Below are positions 25,098 to 32,781 of a stretch of DNA of 64,000 bases, in pieces. The stretch is from assembly GCF_000382045.1 (NCBI RefSeq), contig NZ_KB907455.1:337076-401075 (forward strand), read 5' to 3'. Within the stretch, counting starts at the first letter, position 1. Each line of letters begins with the position of its first letter. The notes under the pieces were generated by a model that ran no database searches, had not been told where the DNA came from, and was given only the letters and a program-made list of their open reading frames with translations. Both the position numbers and the translations under genes were made by a program. The stretch comes from Variovorax atrisoli 110B (GTDB taxonomy: Bacteria > Pseudomonadota > Gammaproteobacteria > Burkholderiales > Burkholderiaceae_C).

Positions 25098-27941
25098 ATG
25101 GCCGACAACGAGTTCCGCATCGAGAGCGATTCACCCGCCAAGGACGACCTGATGTTCTGGCGCATCGTGGGGCACGAGGCGCTGGCGCGCCCGTCGGCCT
25201 ACGAGCTCACGGTGCTCTCGACGAACAAGGCCATCGACGCCAAGGACATCCTCGGGCATGCCTTCGACGTGGTGATCGGGTTCAAGGATGCCGACGGCGG
25301 CAGCCACGAGCGCCACTGCCAGGGCCATGCGGTGCGCTTCGTGCGGTCGGGCCACATGGGGCGGCACTATGAGTACCGCATCACGCTGCGCTCCTGGTTC
25401 TGGCTGCTCACCAAGCGCAGGAACTCCCGCATCCTGCAGGAGAAGAAGGTGCTGGAAGTGCTCGACGCCGTGTTCGAGGACAGCCCCATCAAGCGCTTCA
25501 AGAAGACCAAGGCCGACAACGTGGTCGGCACCCACAACCCACGCCGCTACTGCGTGCAGCACCAGGAAAGCGACTACGGCTTTCTCTCGCGCCTCCTGGA
25601 GGACGAGGGCATCTACTACTGGTTCGACGCCCACGACGCGCCCGGCACCATGCATCTCTCGGACGCCAGCGACATAGCGCACGAGAAGCTGCCGGCCGCC
25701 GACACCCTGCGCCACATGGCCCTCAACGCCGCCGAGCCGCGCTTCAACGAGATCTCGCGCTGGGTGAGCGGGCGCCAGTTCGATACCGGCAAGCATTCGT
25801 CGCGGGACAGCGACTTCAAGGCGATCAAGAAGAAGCTGGGCTCGGACATCGACGCCTCGGCGCCGCACGAGCTGGCAGGCCTGGAAATCTTCGAGTTCCC
25901 CGGCGGCTATTTCACCGGCGACGATGCCGAGAACCGCGCCAAGCTGCGCGGCGACGAGCTCAATGCGCGCCGCGACCGCCACTGGGCGATCACCACCTGG
26001 CCCGACGTCACCGCGGGCCGCGGCTTCACGTTCGAGGGCGATCCCGACGGCACGCGCAACGGCGACTACATCATCGCGGCATGCACCTTCGTCGCCAGCC
26101 ACAGGGGCTACGAAGGCGTCAGCGCGGCAACGGTGGCGCAGCCGGTGCGCAGTGCGCTGGCCGAGGCGCTGCGCGACGACGCCGTCAACGCCGACACGCT
26201 GCAGGTGCTGGAGGAACTGATCGCCGCCACGCCGGCGCTGCATGCCGCGCAGACCGGCAGCAGCGCCTTCCTGCTCACGGTGATTCCCGCGGACCGGATG
26301 TTCCGCACGCCGCGCCTCACGCCGCGCGTGACCATGCCCGGCCCGCAGACCGCCATCGTGGTCGGCCCCAAGGGCGACGAGCTGCACGTGGACGACCACG
26401 GCCGCGTGAAGGTGCACTTCCTGTGGGACCGCTACGACGAGAGCAACGAGAAGTCGACCTGCTGGGTGCGCGTGTCGCAGCCCTGGGCGGGCAAGGGCTG
26501 GGGCGGCTACTTCGCGCCGCGCATCGGGCAGGAGGTGATCGTCGACTTCCTCAACGGCGACCCCGACAGGCCGGTCATCGTGGGGCGGGTCTACAACGAC
26601 GACCAGCCGATCCCGTACAAGTCGCCCACGCAGAGCGGCTTCAGGACGCGTTCCACGCCCGGCGGCGGCGTGAACAACTACAACGAGATCATGTTCGAGG
26701 ACAAGAAGGGCAGCGAGGCCCTGAACATCCACGCCGAGAAGAACATGGGCACCGTGGTCGAGAACGACCAGAGCCTCACGGTGCAGAACGACCGCACCGT
26801 CACCGTCGAGGGCAAGGAAAGCTACACGGTCCTCAAGACCCAGATGAACCACGTGGTCAAGGCGCAGACCAACAAGTTCGACGACAACACCTTCACCACC
26901 ACCCTGGGCAACCAGACCATCGGCACCAAGGGCACGCAGAGCACGGTGGTCAACGGCGCTGTGTCGGTGCACACCAACGCCACGTATGCGCTGACGAGCG
27001 TGGGCGCGTATTCGCAGACCTCGCAGTCGATCACGATCAACTCGGTGGGGGCGGTCAACCTGACATCGGGCGCGAGTGTCGCGATGGCCTCCGTCGGTGC
27101 GATGAAGATGACCACCAACGCCGACCGCACCGACGCATCGGCCGGAAGCCACAGCATCTTCTCCAACGCGATCAAGGCGGTGTCGAACTCCGACCTGAAC
27201 CTGATCGCCGTGGGCAACATCAACGCCACCTCGGCCGGCTCCAACACCACCGTGCTGGGCGCCAACTCCAGCGGCTACATCGGCGTGAACAGCGAAGCCA
27301 ACATGGGGATGGCGCGCTCCACCTTCATGGGCCTTTCCATCGACACCATGATGGGCCTGAGCATGGCTTCCTGCCTGGCCCTGCAGATGGAGACGGCGGC
27401 GGCCCTCAAGCTCGGCTTCGCGGGCGTGGACCTGAGCATCTCCCCGGTGGACGTGGAGCAGCGCCAGGCCAAGGTCATCATGCCGGGCGGTGGTGCCGGC
27501 GGCGGCGCGGGCGGAGCATTCGCCATGGGCGCTTCCATCGGAGCCGCGATCGGCGCGGTGGCGTACTCGGCCGTGTCCTCGGTGGTCGACGTCAATGCGA
27601 CCTACGAGCAGTACGAGAATGCATCGAAGGCGCTGAACGAGGCCGCCGAACAGGCGCAGGCCCTCGGGCTCAGCAGCCTGTCGGCGCGGCTGGCGGCGGC
27701 CAAGTCCATCACCGACGCGCGGCGCGACCGGGCCTGGTACAACCCGGACAACATGCGGCTGCATTCCGATCCGGCCGATCGCGCAGCGGCTTTCACGACC
27801 GACGGCAATCCGCAGAGCGCGCCGGTCAATGCGGTGTCGGGGCCCGCGGCACCGCCCGGCAGCACCGTGCCGGCGCCGCCGATGCCGGTTTCGACCCCCG
27901 CCGCGGCCGGCAGCCAGCCGCTGCCCTCGGCGCCCGAATAG
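25098..27941 (+). CDS. tssI: T6SS spike protein VgrG (first copy) with C-terminal extension
   Basis: VgrG trimers form the puncturing spike. Of 947 residues, roughly 1-590 form the gp27/gp5-like base (phage-like LLEDEGIYYWF, gp5 OB domain VHFLWDRYDESNEKSTCWVRV, IGQEVIVDFLNGDPDRPVIVGRVYN). About 590-770 is a Thr/Asn/Ser-rich beta-helix. The tail (about 790-947) adds a Gly-rich hydrophobic segment (GGGAGGGAGGAFAMGASIGA), a helical Ala/Glu-rich part and a Pro-rich end. The N-terminal 500 residues are nearly the same as in the second VgrG at 32782-35160, whereas the tails differ completely. The tail could load cargo or be an effector domain; I see no catalytic motif. Confidence 0.95.
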   Translation: MADNEFRIESDSPAKDDLMFWRIVGHEALARPSAYELTVLSTNKAIDAKDILGHAFDVVIGFKDADGGSHERHCQGHAVRFVRSGHMGRHYEYRITLRSWFWLLTKRRNSRILQEKKVLEVLDAVFEDSPIKRFKKTKADNVVGTHNPRRYCVQHQESDYGFLSRLLEDEGIYYWFDAHDAPGTMHLSDASDIAHEKLPAADTLRHMALNAAEPRFNEISRWVSGRQFDTGKHSSRDSDFKAIKKKLGSDIDASAPHELAGLEIFEFPGGYFTGDDAENRAKLRGDELNARRDRHWAITTWPDVTAGRGFTFEGDPDGTRNGDYIIAACTFVASHRGYEGVSAATVAQPVRSALAEALRDDAVNADTLQVLEELIAATPALHAAQTGSSAFLLTVIPADRMFRTPRLTPRVTMPGPQTAIVVGPKGDELHVDDHGRVKVHFLWDRYDESNEKSTCWVRVSQPWAGKGWGGYFAPRIGQEVIVDFLNGDPDRPVIVGRVYNDDQPIPYKSPTQSGFRTRSTPGGGVNNYNEIMFEDKKGSEALNIHAEKNMGTVVENDQSLTVQNDRTVTVEGKESYTVLKTQMNHVVKAQTNKFDDNTFTTTLGNQTIGTKGTQSTVVNGAVSVHTNATYALTSVGAYSQTSQSITINSVGAVNLTSGASVAMASVGAMKMTTNADRTDASAGSHSIFSNAIKAVSNSDLNLIAVGNINATSAGSNTTVLGANSSGYIGVNSEANMGMARSTFMGLSIDTMMGLSMASCLALQMETAAALKLGFAGVDLSISPVDVEQRQAKVIMPGGGAGGGAGGAFAMGASIGAAIGAVAYSAVSSVVDVNATYEQYENASKALNEAAEQAQALGLSSLSARLAAAKSITDARRDRAWYNPDNMRLHSDPADRAAAFTTDGNPQSAPVNAVSGPAAPPGSTVPAPPMPVSTPAAAGSQPLPSAPE

Positions 27942-27957
27942 CAGGGGCACGCGCGAG

Positions 27958-30597
27958 ATGCACATACAGAAGCCGAACACCGCCGCGCTCAGCTTCAGGC
28001 CGATCGAGTACCGGTCGAAGGCCGGCCTGTGCCTGAGCACGATGCTGTTCGTTCCGATGTCCGAGTCCATCAGCCTGCTGCGCGAGCAGTCGATGTGGGA
28101 CTGCGTGTCGAAGCTCATGGCCGTGCCGCTGATCGACGAGGGCGTCGCCAAGCTGACGCCCGAGTTCCTGGTCGTCGGACGCGTCCATGCCGCCGATCCG
28201 AAGGCGCGGGGTGCGGTGGCGCGCGTGCGGCTCGGTACTGCGGCCAAGTCGGTGCTGGCCTTTTCGCCGCGCCACTGGGACGGCGACCGCGTCGTGCAGT
28301 CGGAAACTTACCGGCCCGTGGCGCTGGACTGGGCCAACGCCTATGGCGGCCCGGGCTTCGCGGACAACATGCAGGGCATGGGCGCGGCGCCTGTGGGCGG
28401 CGTGCACCTGCTGCCCCTGCTGGAGCTGCCGGATTCGCGCATCAGCGCCCCGGGCGACGTGGTGCGGCCCGCGGGCTTCGGCGCGCTGGACCTGATGCAC
28501 CCGCAGCGCGCCGCGCTGCGCGGCACCTACGACGACAGCTACCTGAAGACGCATGCACCTGGCTTTCCGCCCGACGTCGACTGGCGCCACTTCAACATGG
28601 CGCCACGCGACCAGTGGCTCGATGCTCCCCTGCGCGGCGACGAAGCCTTCGCGCTGGAGAACATGCACCCTGCCAAGCCTTTGCTGCAGGGCAAGCTGCC
28701 AGGCCTGAAGGTGCGGGTGTTCGCCAACTACCGGCTTCCTCCCGAGCAGGCTGCTGCGCATGCCGATGCGCACAAGCTCAAGGAAGTGCCCATGCGCCTG
28801 ACCACCGTGTGGTTCTTCCCTGAGGTCGAGCGCATGGTGCTGGTCTGGCACGGCCTGGCCGAAGTGGCCGAGTACGACGGCACCGACATCGCGCACCTGA
28901 TGTGCGCCGTCGAGCGCCTGGGCGAGCCGCGCGGCGACACCCACTACGCCGAAGTGCTCGCGAAGCGGCTGGACCCGGTGCACGGCGGCATCGAGAGCCT
29001 GAACGATGCCGACCTGCTGCCCGAGGGCATCGATACCACCGACCCGGATTTCGAGCAGGCCAGCGCCGTCTTCAAGATGGACGGCCTGCAGGGCGATGCA
29101 CAGTTCCGGCGCGCCGAGATCGACGTGGCCCTGGCGCGCGAGAAGGTGATCGCCAGCGGCAAGGACCCCGATGCCATGGGCCTGAAGGCGCCCGTGCGCG
29201 AAAAGCCGCCGAGCATGGGCGAGCTGCCCGCGTACATCAAGGCCAAGCAGAAGGAGGCCGACCAGCAGCACTGGGCCGCGGTGGACGACATGGTCACCCA
29301 GCTCGAGAAAGTCCTGCGCTTCGAGGACGAACACCAGGTGAAGCTGGCTGACCTGGTGCATCGCGGGCCGCCGCTTTACACCGCCGACGCCCATCTCGCC
29401 GAACTCAAGGCGCAGGGCGGCAGGCTGCCGATGCCCGAGGCGCAGCTGCTGGCCAGGCTGCGACAGAAGGAGGGCGCCGAGCGCCTGGGCTATCTGCAGT
29501 CGGCCCACATGCAGCCGCCCGCGCATCCCCTGAAAGGAGAGCAAGGAGCGGCGCGCAGGCAGGAAGCGCAGTGGCTCGCGGAACACGGGCACCGTACCCT
29601 GCCGTGCATCGACCTCACGGGCGTCGATCTCTCGGGCTTGGACCTCAGCGGCTTCGACTTTTCCGGCGCATGGCTGGAGAGCACCAACCTGCGCGGCGCC
29701 AACATCTCGGCCTGCAACTTCACAGGCGCGGTGCTGGCCCATGCCGACATGCGCGACTGCGTCGCGGTGGCATCCGACTTCACCGGCGCGAACCTGGGGC
29801 GTGCGAAGCTGGCCGGCGCGGTGTTCGACCGGGCCAACCTGGGGGGCGCCATGCTGATGCACACGGCCATGGCGAAGACCCAGATGCGCCACGCCAGCCT
29901 GGCCGGCGCGAACCTGCTCGAAACCACATGGGGCAGTGCCGACTGGGGCTGCGCGCAACTGGCAGGCGCCGTCTTCTACAAGCTGGACCTGCAGGGGCTC
30001 GACCTGCGAGAAGCCGACCTGAGCGGGGCGAGCTTCATCGAGTGCGATGTGCGCGGCGTGGATCTCTCCGGTGCCAGGCTGCAGTCCGCGAGCTTCGTCA
30101 CCTGCATGCTGCAAGGTGTGCGCATGGTCGGCGCGCAGGCCAGGGGCGTGGTGTTCACCAAGGGCACGGTGCTCGACGGGCTGGATGCCGGCGGCGCCGA
30201 CATGAGCGGTGCCAACCTCGGGGAGTGCAGTGCGGTGGGGCTGCGCGCCCCCCGGGCCACGCTCGATGCCGCGAATCTCGGCATGGCCGACCTGCAGGGT
30301 GCCGACCTGCGGCTGGCCTCCGCCAAGGGCACGCTCTTTCGCAAGGCGCGCTGCACTCGCGCTCGCATGGCGGGCACCAACTGCCAGGATGCGATCTTCT
30401 CGAATGCCGACCTGATCGGTGCGGACTTCCGCAAGGCCAACCTGTTCGCCGCCGATCTCACGCGCGTGGCCCTGAGCGGCGACACCCAGTTCGAGGGCGC
30501 GCTGATCACGCGCGCGCGCACGTGGCCGCGGCTCACGCCCGAGCAGCAGGCACTCGCCGCGGCCCGCGGCGAAGCCCGAAGCGGAGGTGCGCCATGA
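27958..30597 (+). CDS. DUF2169 adaptor domain fused to pentapeptide repeats
   Basis: 879 residues. The first roughly 310 form a DUF2169 domain (RPIEYRSKAGLCLSTMLF, WANAYGGPGFADN, GTYDDSYLKTHAPGFPPDVDWRHFN). DUF2169 proteins in other T6SS loci act as adaptors that stabilise DUF4150/PAAR-like effectors. A middle helical region (about 380-545) follows, then a pentapeptide-repeat beta-helix from about residue 551 to 840 (IDLTGVDLSGLDLSGFDFSG and onward). It lies directly after vgrG and before a second pentapeptide protein (ATGA overlap), so it probably mediates assembly of the DUF4150 tip at 32328-32723. The repeat part might instead be delivered as cargo. Confidence 0.88.
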   Translation: MHIQKPNTAALSFRPIEYRSKAGLCLSTMLFVPMSESISLLREQSMWDCVSKLMAVPLIDEGVAKLTPEFLVVGRVHAADPKARGAVARVRLGTAAKSVLAFSPRHWDGDRVVQSETYRPVALDWANAYGGPGFADNMQGMGAAPVGGVHLLPLLELPDSRISAPGDVVRPAGFGALDLMHPQRAALRGTYDDSYLKTHAPGFPPDVDWRHFNMAPRDQWLDAPLRGDEAFALENMHPAKPLLQGKLPGLKVRVFANYRLPPEQAAAHADAHKLKEVPMRLTTVWFFPEVERMVLVWHGLAEVAEYDGTDIAHLMCAVERLGEPRGDTHYAEVLAKRLDPVHGGIESLNDADLLPEGIDTTDPDFEQASAVFKMDGLQGDAQFRRAEIDVALAREKVIASGKDPDAMGLKAPVREKPPSMGELPAYIKAKQKEADQQHWAAVDDMVTQLEKVLRFEDEHQVKLADLVHRGPPLYTADAHLAELKAQGGRLPMPEAQLLARLRQKEGAERLGYLQSAHMQPPAHPLKGEQGAARRQEAQWLAEHGHRTLPCIDLTGVDLSGLDLSGFDFSGAWLESTNLRGANISACNFTGAVLAHADMRDCVAVASDFTGANLGRAKLAGAVFDRANLGGAMLMHTAMAKTQMRHASLAGANLLETTWGSADWGCAQLAGAVFYKLDLQGLDLREADLSGASFIECDVRGVDLSGARLQSASFVTCMLQGVRMVGAQARGVVFTKGTVLDGLDAGGADMSGANLGECSAVGLRAPRATLDAANLGMADLQGADLRLASAKGTLFRKARCTRARMAGTNCQDAIFSNADLIGADFRKANLFAADLTRVALSGDTQFEGALITRARTWPRLTPEQQALAAARGEARSGGAP

Positions 30598-31646
30598 GAG
30601 TGAGCGCCGAACTCCTGTCGCTCGGCGCGGGCCTGGGCGAGACCTTCGAGGCCCAGGACTTCAGCGGCGGCCACTATGCCAAGGCCTTTCTTGGCGGTGG
30701 CATCTTCACGCGCTGCACATGGGGCGGCGCCGACCTGCGCGAAGCCGATGCGCGCGAGACCGTGTTCGACCAGTGCGACCTGCGAGGCAGCCTCCTTGCC
30801 GGCGCCAACCTGCGCCATGCGGTGTTCAACCGCTGCAAGCTGGACCATGCGGACTTACGCGGCGCCAACCTGCATGCCGCCACCTTCAACGAGTGCGACC
30901 TCGCGCATGCGCAGTTCGGCGATGCATGGATGAGCATGGCCAAGCTGCACGCCTGCGCGCTCGACCATGCCGGCATGCAGCGCGCGCAGCTCGACGCCAC
31001 CGTGCTGTCGAAGAGCAGGCTGATCGACGTCAACGCCGACCAGTCGCACTGGACCCACACGGTCGTGAGCGAGTGCGATCTGGACCGCATGACGTGGACG
31101 GGGGCGCCGATGACCCGGGTCGTGTTCTCCAACGTGAGCCTTAAGAACAAGCAATTCGCTGGCGGCAGCTATGCGTCGTGCCAGTTCTCGGGCTGCGACA
31201 TGAGCGGCAGCAGCTTCGCTGGCGCCCATCTCGCGCAATGCAACTTCCAGGGCAGCACCCTGGAAGGCTGCGACTTCAGCGAGGTGGATGCGCCGCAAGC
31301 CGTCTTCTGCGAAGTCGTCGGCGAGTCGGTGCGGTTTCGCAAGGCCCGGCTGCAGCAGGCGCTCTTCACGCAGGCCGTGCTGCCCGGCGCCGACTTCGCG
31401 GCCGCCCGCCTGCATCAGTGCCACTTCGCGAAGGCCACGCTGCCGCGCGCGCTGTTCGTGCAGGCCGACTGCACCTACGCAGACTTCAAGCATGCGGACC
31501 TGCAGGGCGCCGACCTGCGGGAGGCGACGCTGTTTCGCACCGTCTTCCATGGCGCGAAGCTGCAGGACGCGCAGTTCACCGACCGCACCCAGGCGCTGGG
31601 CACCGACGCCGATCTGGCCCGCTCCGAACAATGGGCGCCCGCCTGA
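30594..31646 (+). CDS. Pentapeptide-repeat protein of the VgrG module
   Basis: 350 residues built almost wholly of A(D/N)LXX-type pentapeptides (GADLREADARETVFDQCDLR, ANLRHAVFNRCKLDHADLRG and so on), predicting a right-handed quadrilateral beta-helix. The ATGA overlap with the preceding DUF2169-pentapeptide fusion implies co-translation, and it may extend the same beta-helix. No toxin motif is visible. Candidate roles are spike adaptor, effector scaffold or DNA mimic; none can be chosen from the sequence. Confidence 0.85.
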   Translation: MRVSAELLSLGAGLGETFEAQDFSGGHYAKAFLGGGIFTRCTWGGADLREADARETVFDQCDLRGSLLAGANLRHAVFNRCKLDHADLRGANLHAATFNECDLAHAQFGDAWMSMAKLHACALDHAGMQRAQLDATVLSKSRLIDVNADQSHWTHTVVSECDLDRMTWTGAPMTRVVFSNVSLKNKQFAGGSYASCQFSGCDMSGSSFAGAHLAQCNFQGSTLEGCDFSEVDAPQAVFCEVVGESVRFRKARLQQALFTQAVLPGADFAAARLHQCHFAKATLPRALFVQADCTYADFKHADLQGADLREATLFRTVFHGAKLQDAQFTDRTQALGTDADLARSEQWAPA

Positions 31647-31688
31647 GCGGCCGCACCGCCTGCAACCGATCACCTCGAGCCACATCCC

Positions 31689-32318
31689 ATGAGCACCACC
31701 ACCCTTTCCACGCGACGTTTGGCCTCCGCGCCGCACAGGCCCGCCCCCCTCCAGGCCGGCTGGCACCGCGCCCTGGTGCGCGAGCTTTCCCCGCAGGCGG
31801 TCTCGCTGCGCGTCGGCGAGCGGCAGGTCCAGGCGCGGCAGGCCTTCAGCTGCCTGGTCGCATTGCAGGAGGGAGACAGCGTCGCCGCGCTGCTCGACGA
31901 CCAGCAGCAATGGTGGGTGATGGCCGTGCTCGAGCGCGGCGGCGCGCAGGACGTGCGCCTGCAAAGCCGCGGTGCGCTCGAACTGCACGCCGAACGCGTC
32001 GGCATCGATGCGAGGGACACCCTGTCGCTGGCTGCGCCCCAGGTGCGGCTGAACTGCGAACAGGCCGATGCGATGGGCGAGCGCCTCAACCTCGTGGGCA
32101 GCGCCGTCAAGGCCATCGGCGCAACGCTATCGACGCTTTTCGACCGCGTTCAGCACCGCAGCCAGCAGCACATGCGCAGCACCGAGGGCCTGGACCGCAC
32201 GCAAGCTGGGCACATGGAGCTGCAGGCGCAGCAGCTGCTGCAGATCCACGGCGAACACACCTTGATCGACGGCGAGAAGCTGGTCAAGGCGCGCGGCGCG
32301 CAGATCCACCTGGGCTAG
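31689..32318 (+). CDS. DUF3540 protein
   Basis: 209 residues matching the DUF3540 pattern: an N-terminal strand-rich domain (VSLRVGERQVQARQAFSCLV, GDSVAALLDDQQQWWVMAVL) followed by a VgrG-like beta stretch (LQSRGALELHAERVGIDARD) and a helical end (VGSAVKAIGATLSTLFDRVQ). DUF3540 genes accompany DUF2169 and DUF4150 genes in T6SS spike clusters. It may cap or extend the VgrG spike. Function not established. Confidence 0.8.
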   Translation: MSTTTLSTRRLASAPHRPAPLQAGWHRALVRELSPQAVSLRVGERQVQARQAFSCLVALQEGDSVAALLDDQQQWWVMAVLERGGAQDVRLQSRGALELHAERVGIDARDTLSLAAPQVRLNCEQADAMGERLNLVGSAVKAIGATLSTLFDRVQHRSQQHMRSTEGLDRTQAGHMELQAQQLLQIHGEHTLIDGEKLVKARGAQIHLG

Positions 32319-32327
32319 GGGCACGTC

Positions 32328-32723
32328 ATGTTCGCCAACACGCAGATGATGGGCACCGACATGGGCTTTCCCGACGTGTGCCTCACGCCCACGCCGGCCG
32401 GCCCGGTGCCCATCCCGTACCCCAACATCGCGATGGGGCCGATGGCCATTCCGAACTGCCCGACCATTCTTTTCATGTGCACGCCGGCGCACAACCTGGG
32501 CACCACCATACCGATGACCAATGGCGACAACGCGGGCGTGAACATGGGCGTGGCCTCCGGCTCGGTCATGGGGCCCTCGCGCCATCTCACGGGCGCGTTC
32601 ACGGTGCTGCTCAACGGCATGCCCGCCACGCGCCTGACCAGCGTATCGCTGCAGAACAGCACCAACTGCCCCGGCGTGCGCGTCGTGCCGAGCCAGGCGT
32701 TGGTGCTGTTGCTGGCGCCATAG
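32328..32723 (+). CDS. DUF4150 PAAR-like spike-tip protein
   Basis: 131 residues, stand-alone DUF4150: MMGTDMGFPDVCLTPTPAGPVPIPYPN, then GDNAGVNMGVASGSVMGPSRHL and a hydrophobic end. DUF4150 domains are PAAR-like and sit on the VgrG tip. No toxin domain is fused to it, unlike the second DUF4150 protein at 37879-39027. It lies 9 bp behind the DUF3540 gene and 58 bp before the second vgrG, closing the first spike module. Confidence 0.9.
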   Translation: MFANTQMMGTDMGFPDVCLTPTPAGPVPIPYPNIAMGPMAIPNCPTILFMCTPAHNLGTTIPMTNGDNAGVNMGVASGSVMGPSRHLTGAFTVLLNGMPATRLTSVSLQNSTNCPGVRVVPSQALVLLLAP

Positions 32724-32781
32724 AGGAACCGAAGCAAAGAGGCTGCGCCGCCGTACAGGCGCATGGGGGAGAAAGCCGAAA

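Noticed and set aside
21875..25165. 1096-codon open frame on the minus strand
   Set aside because: Shadow of tssG/tssH; product has no recognisable features, while the plus strand encodes complete ClpV motifs.
25131..28247. 1038-codon open frame on the minus strand
   Set aside because: Shadow of the first vgrG; repetitive Arg/His/Val/Gly sequence only.
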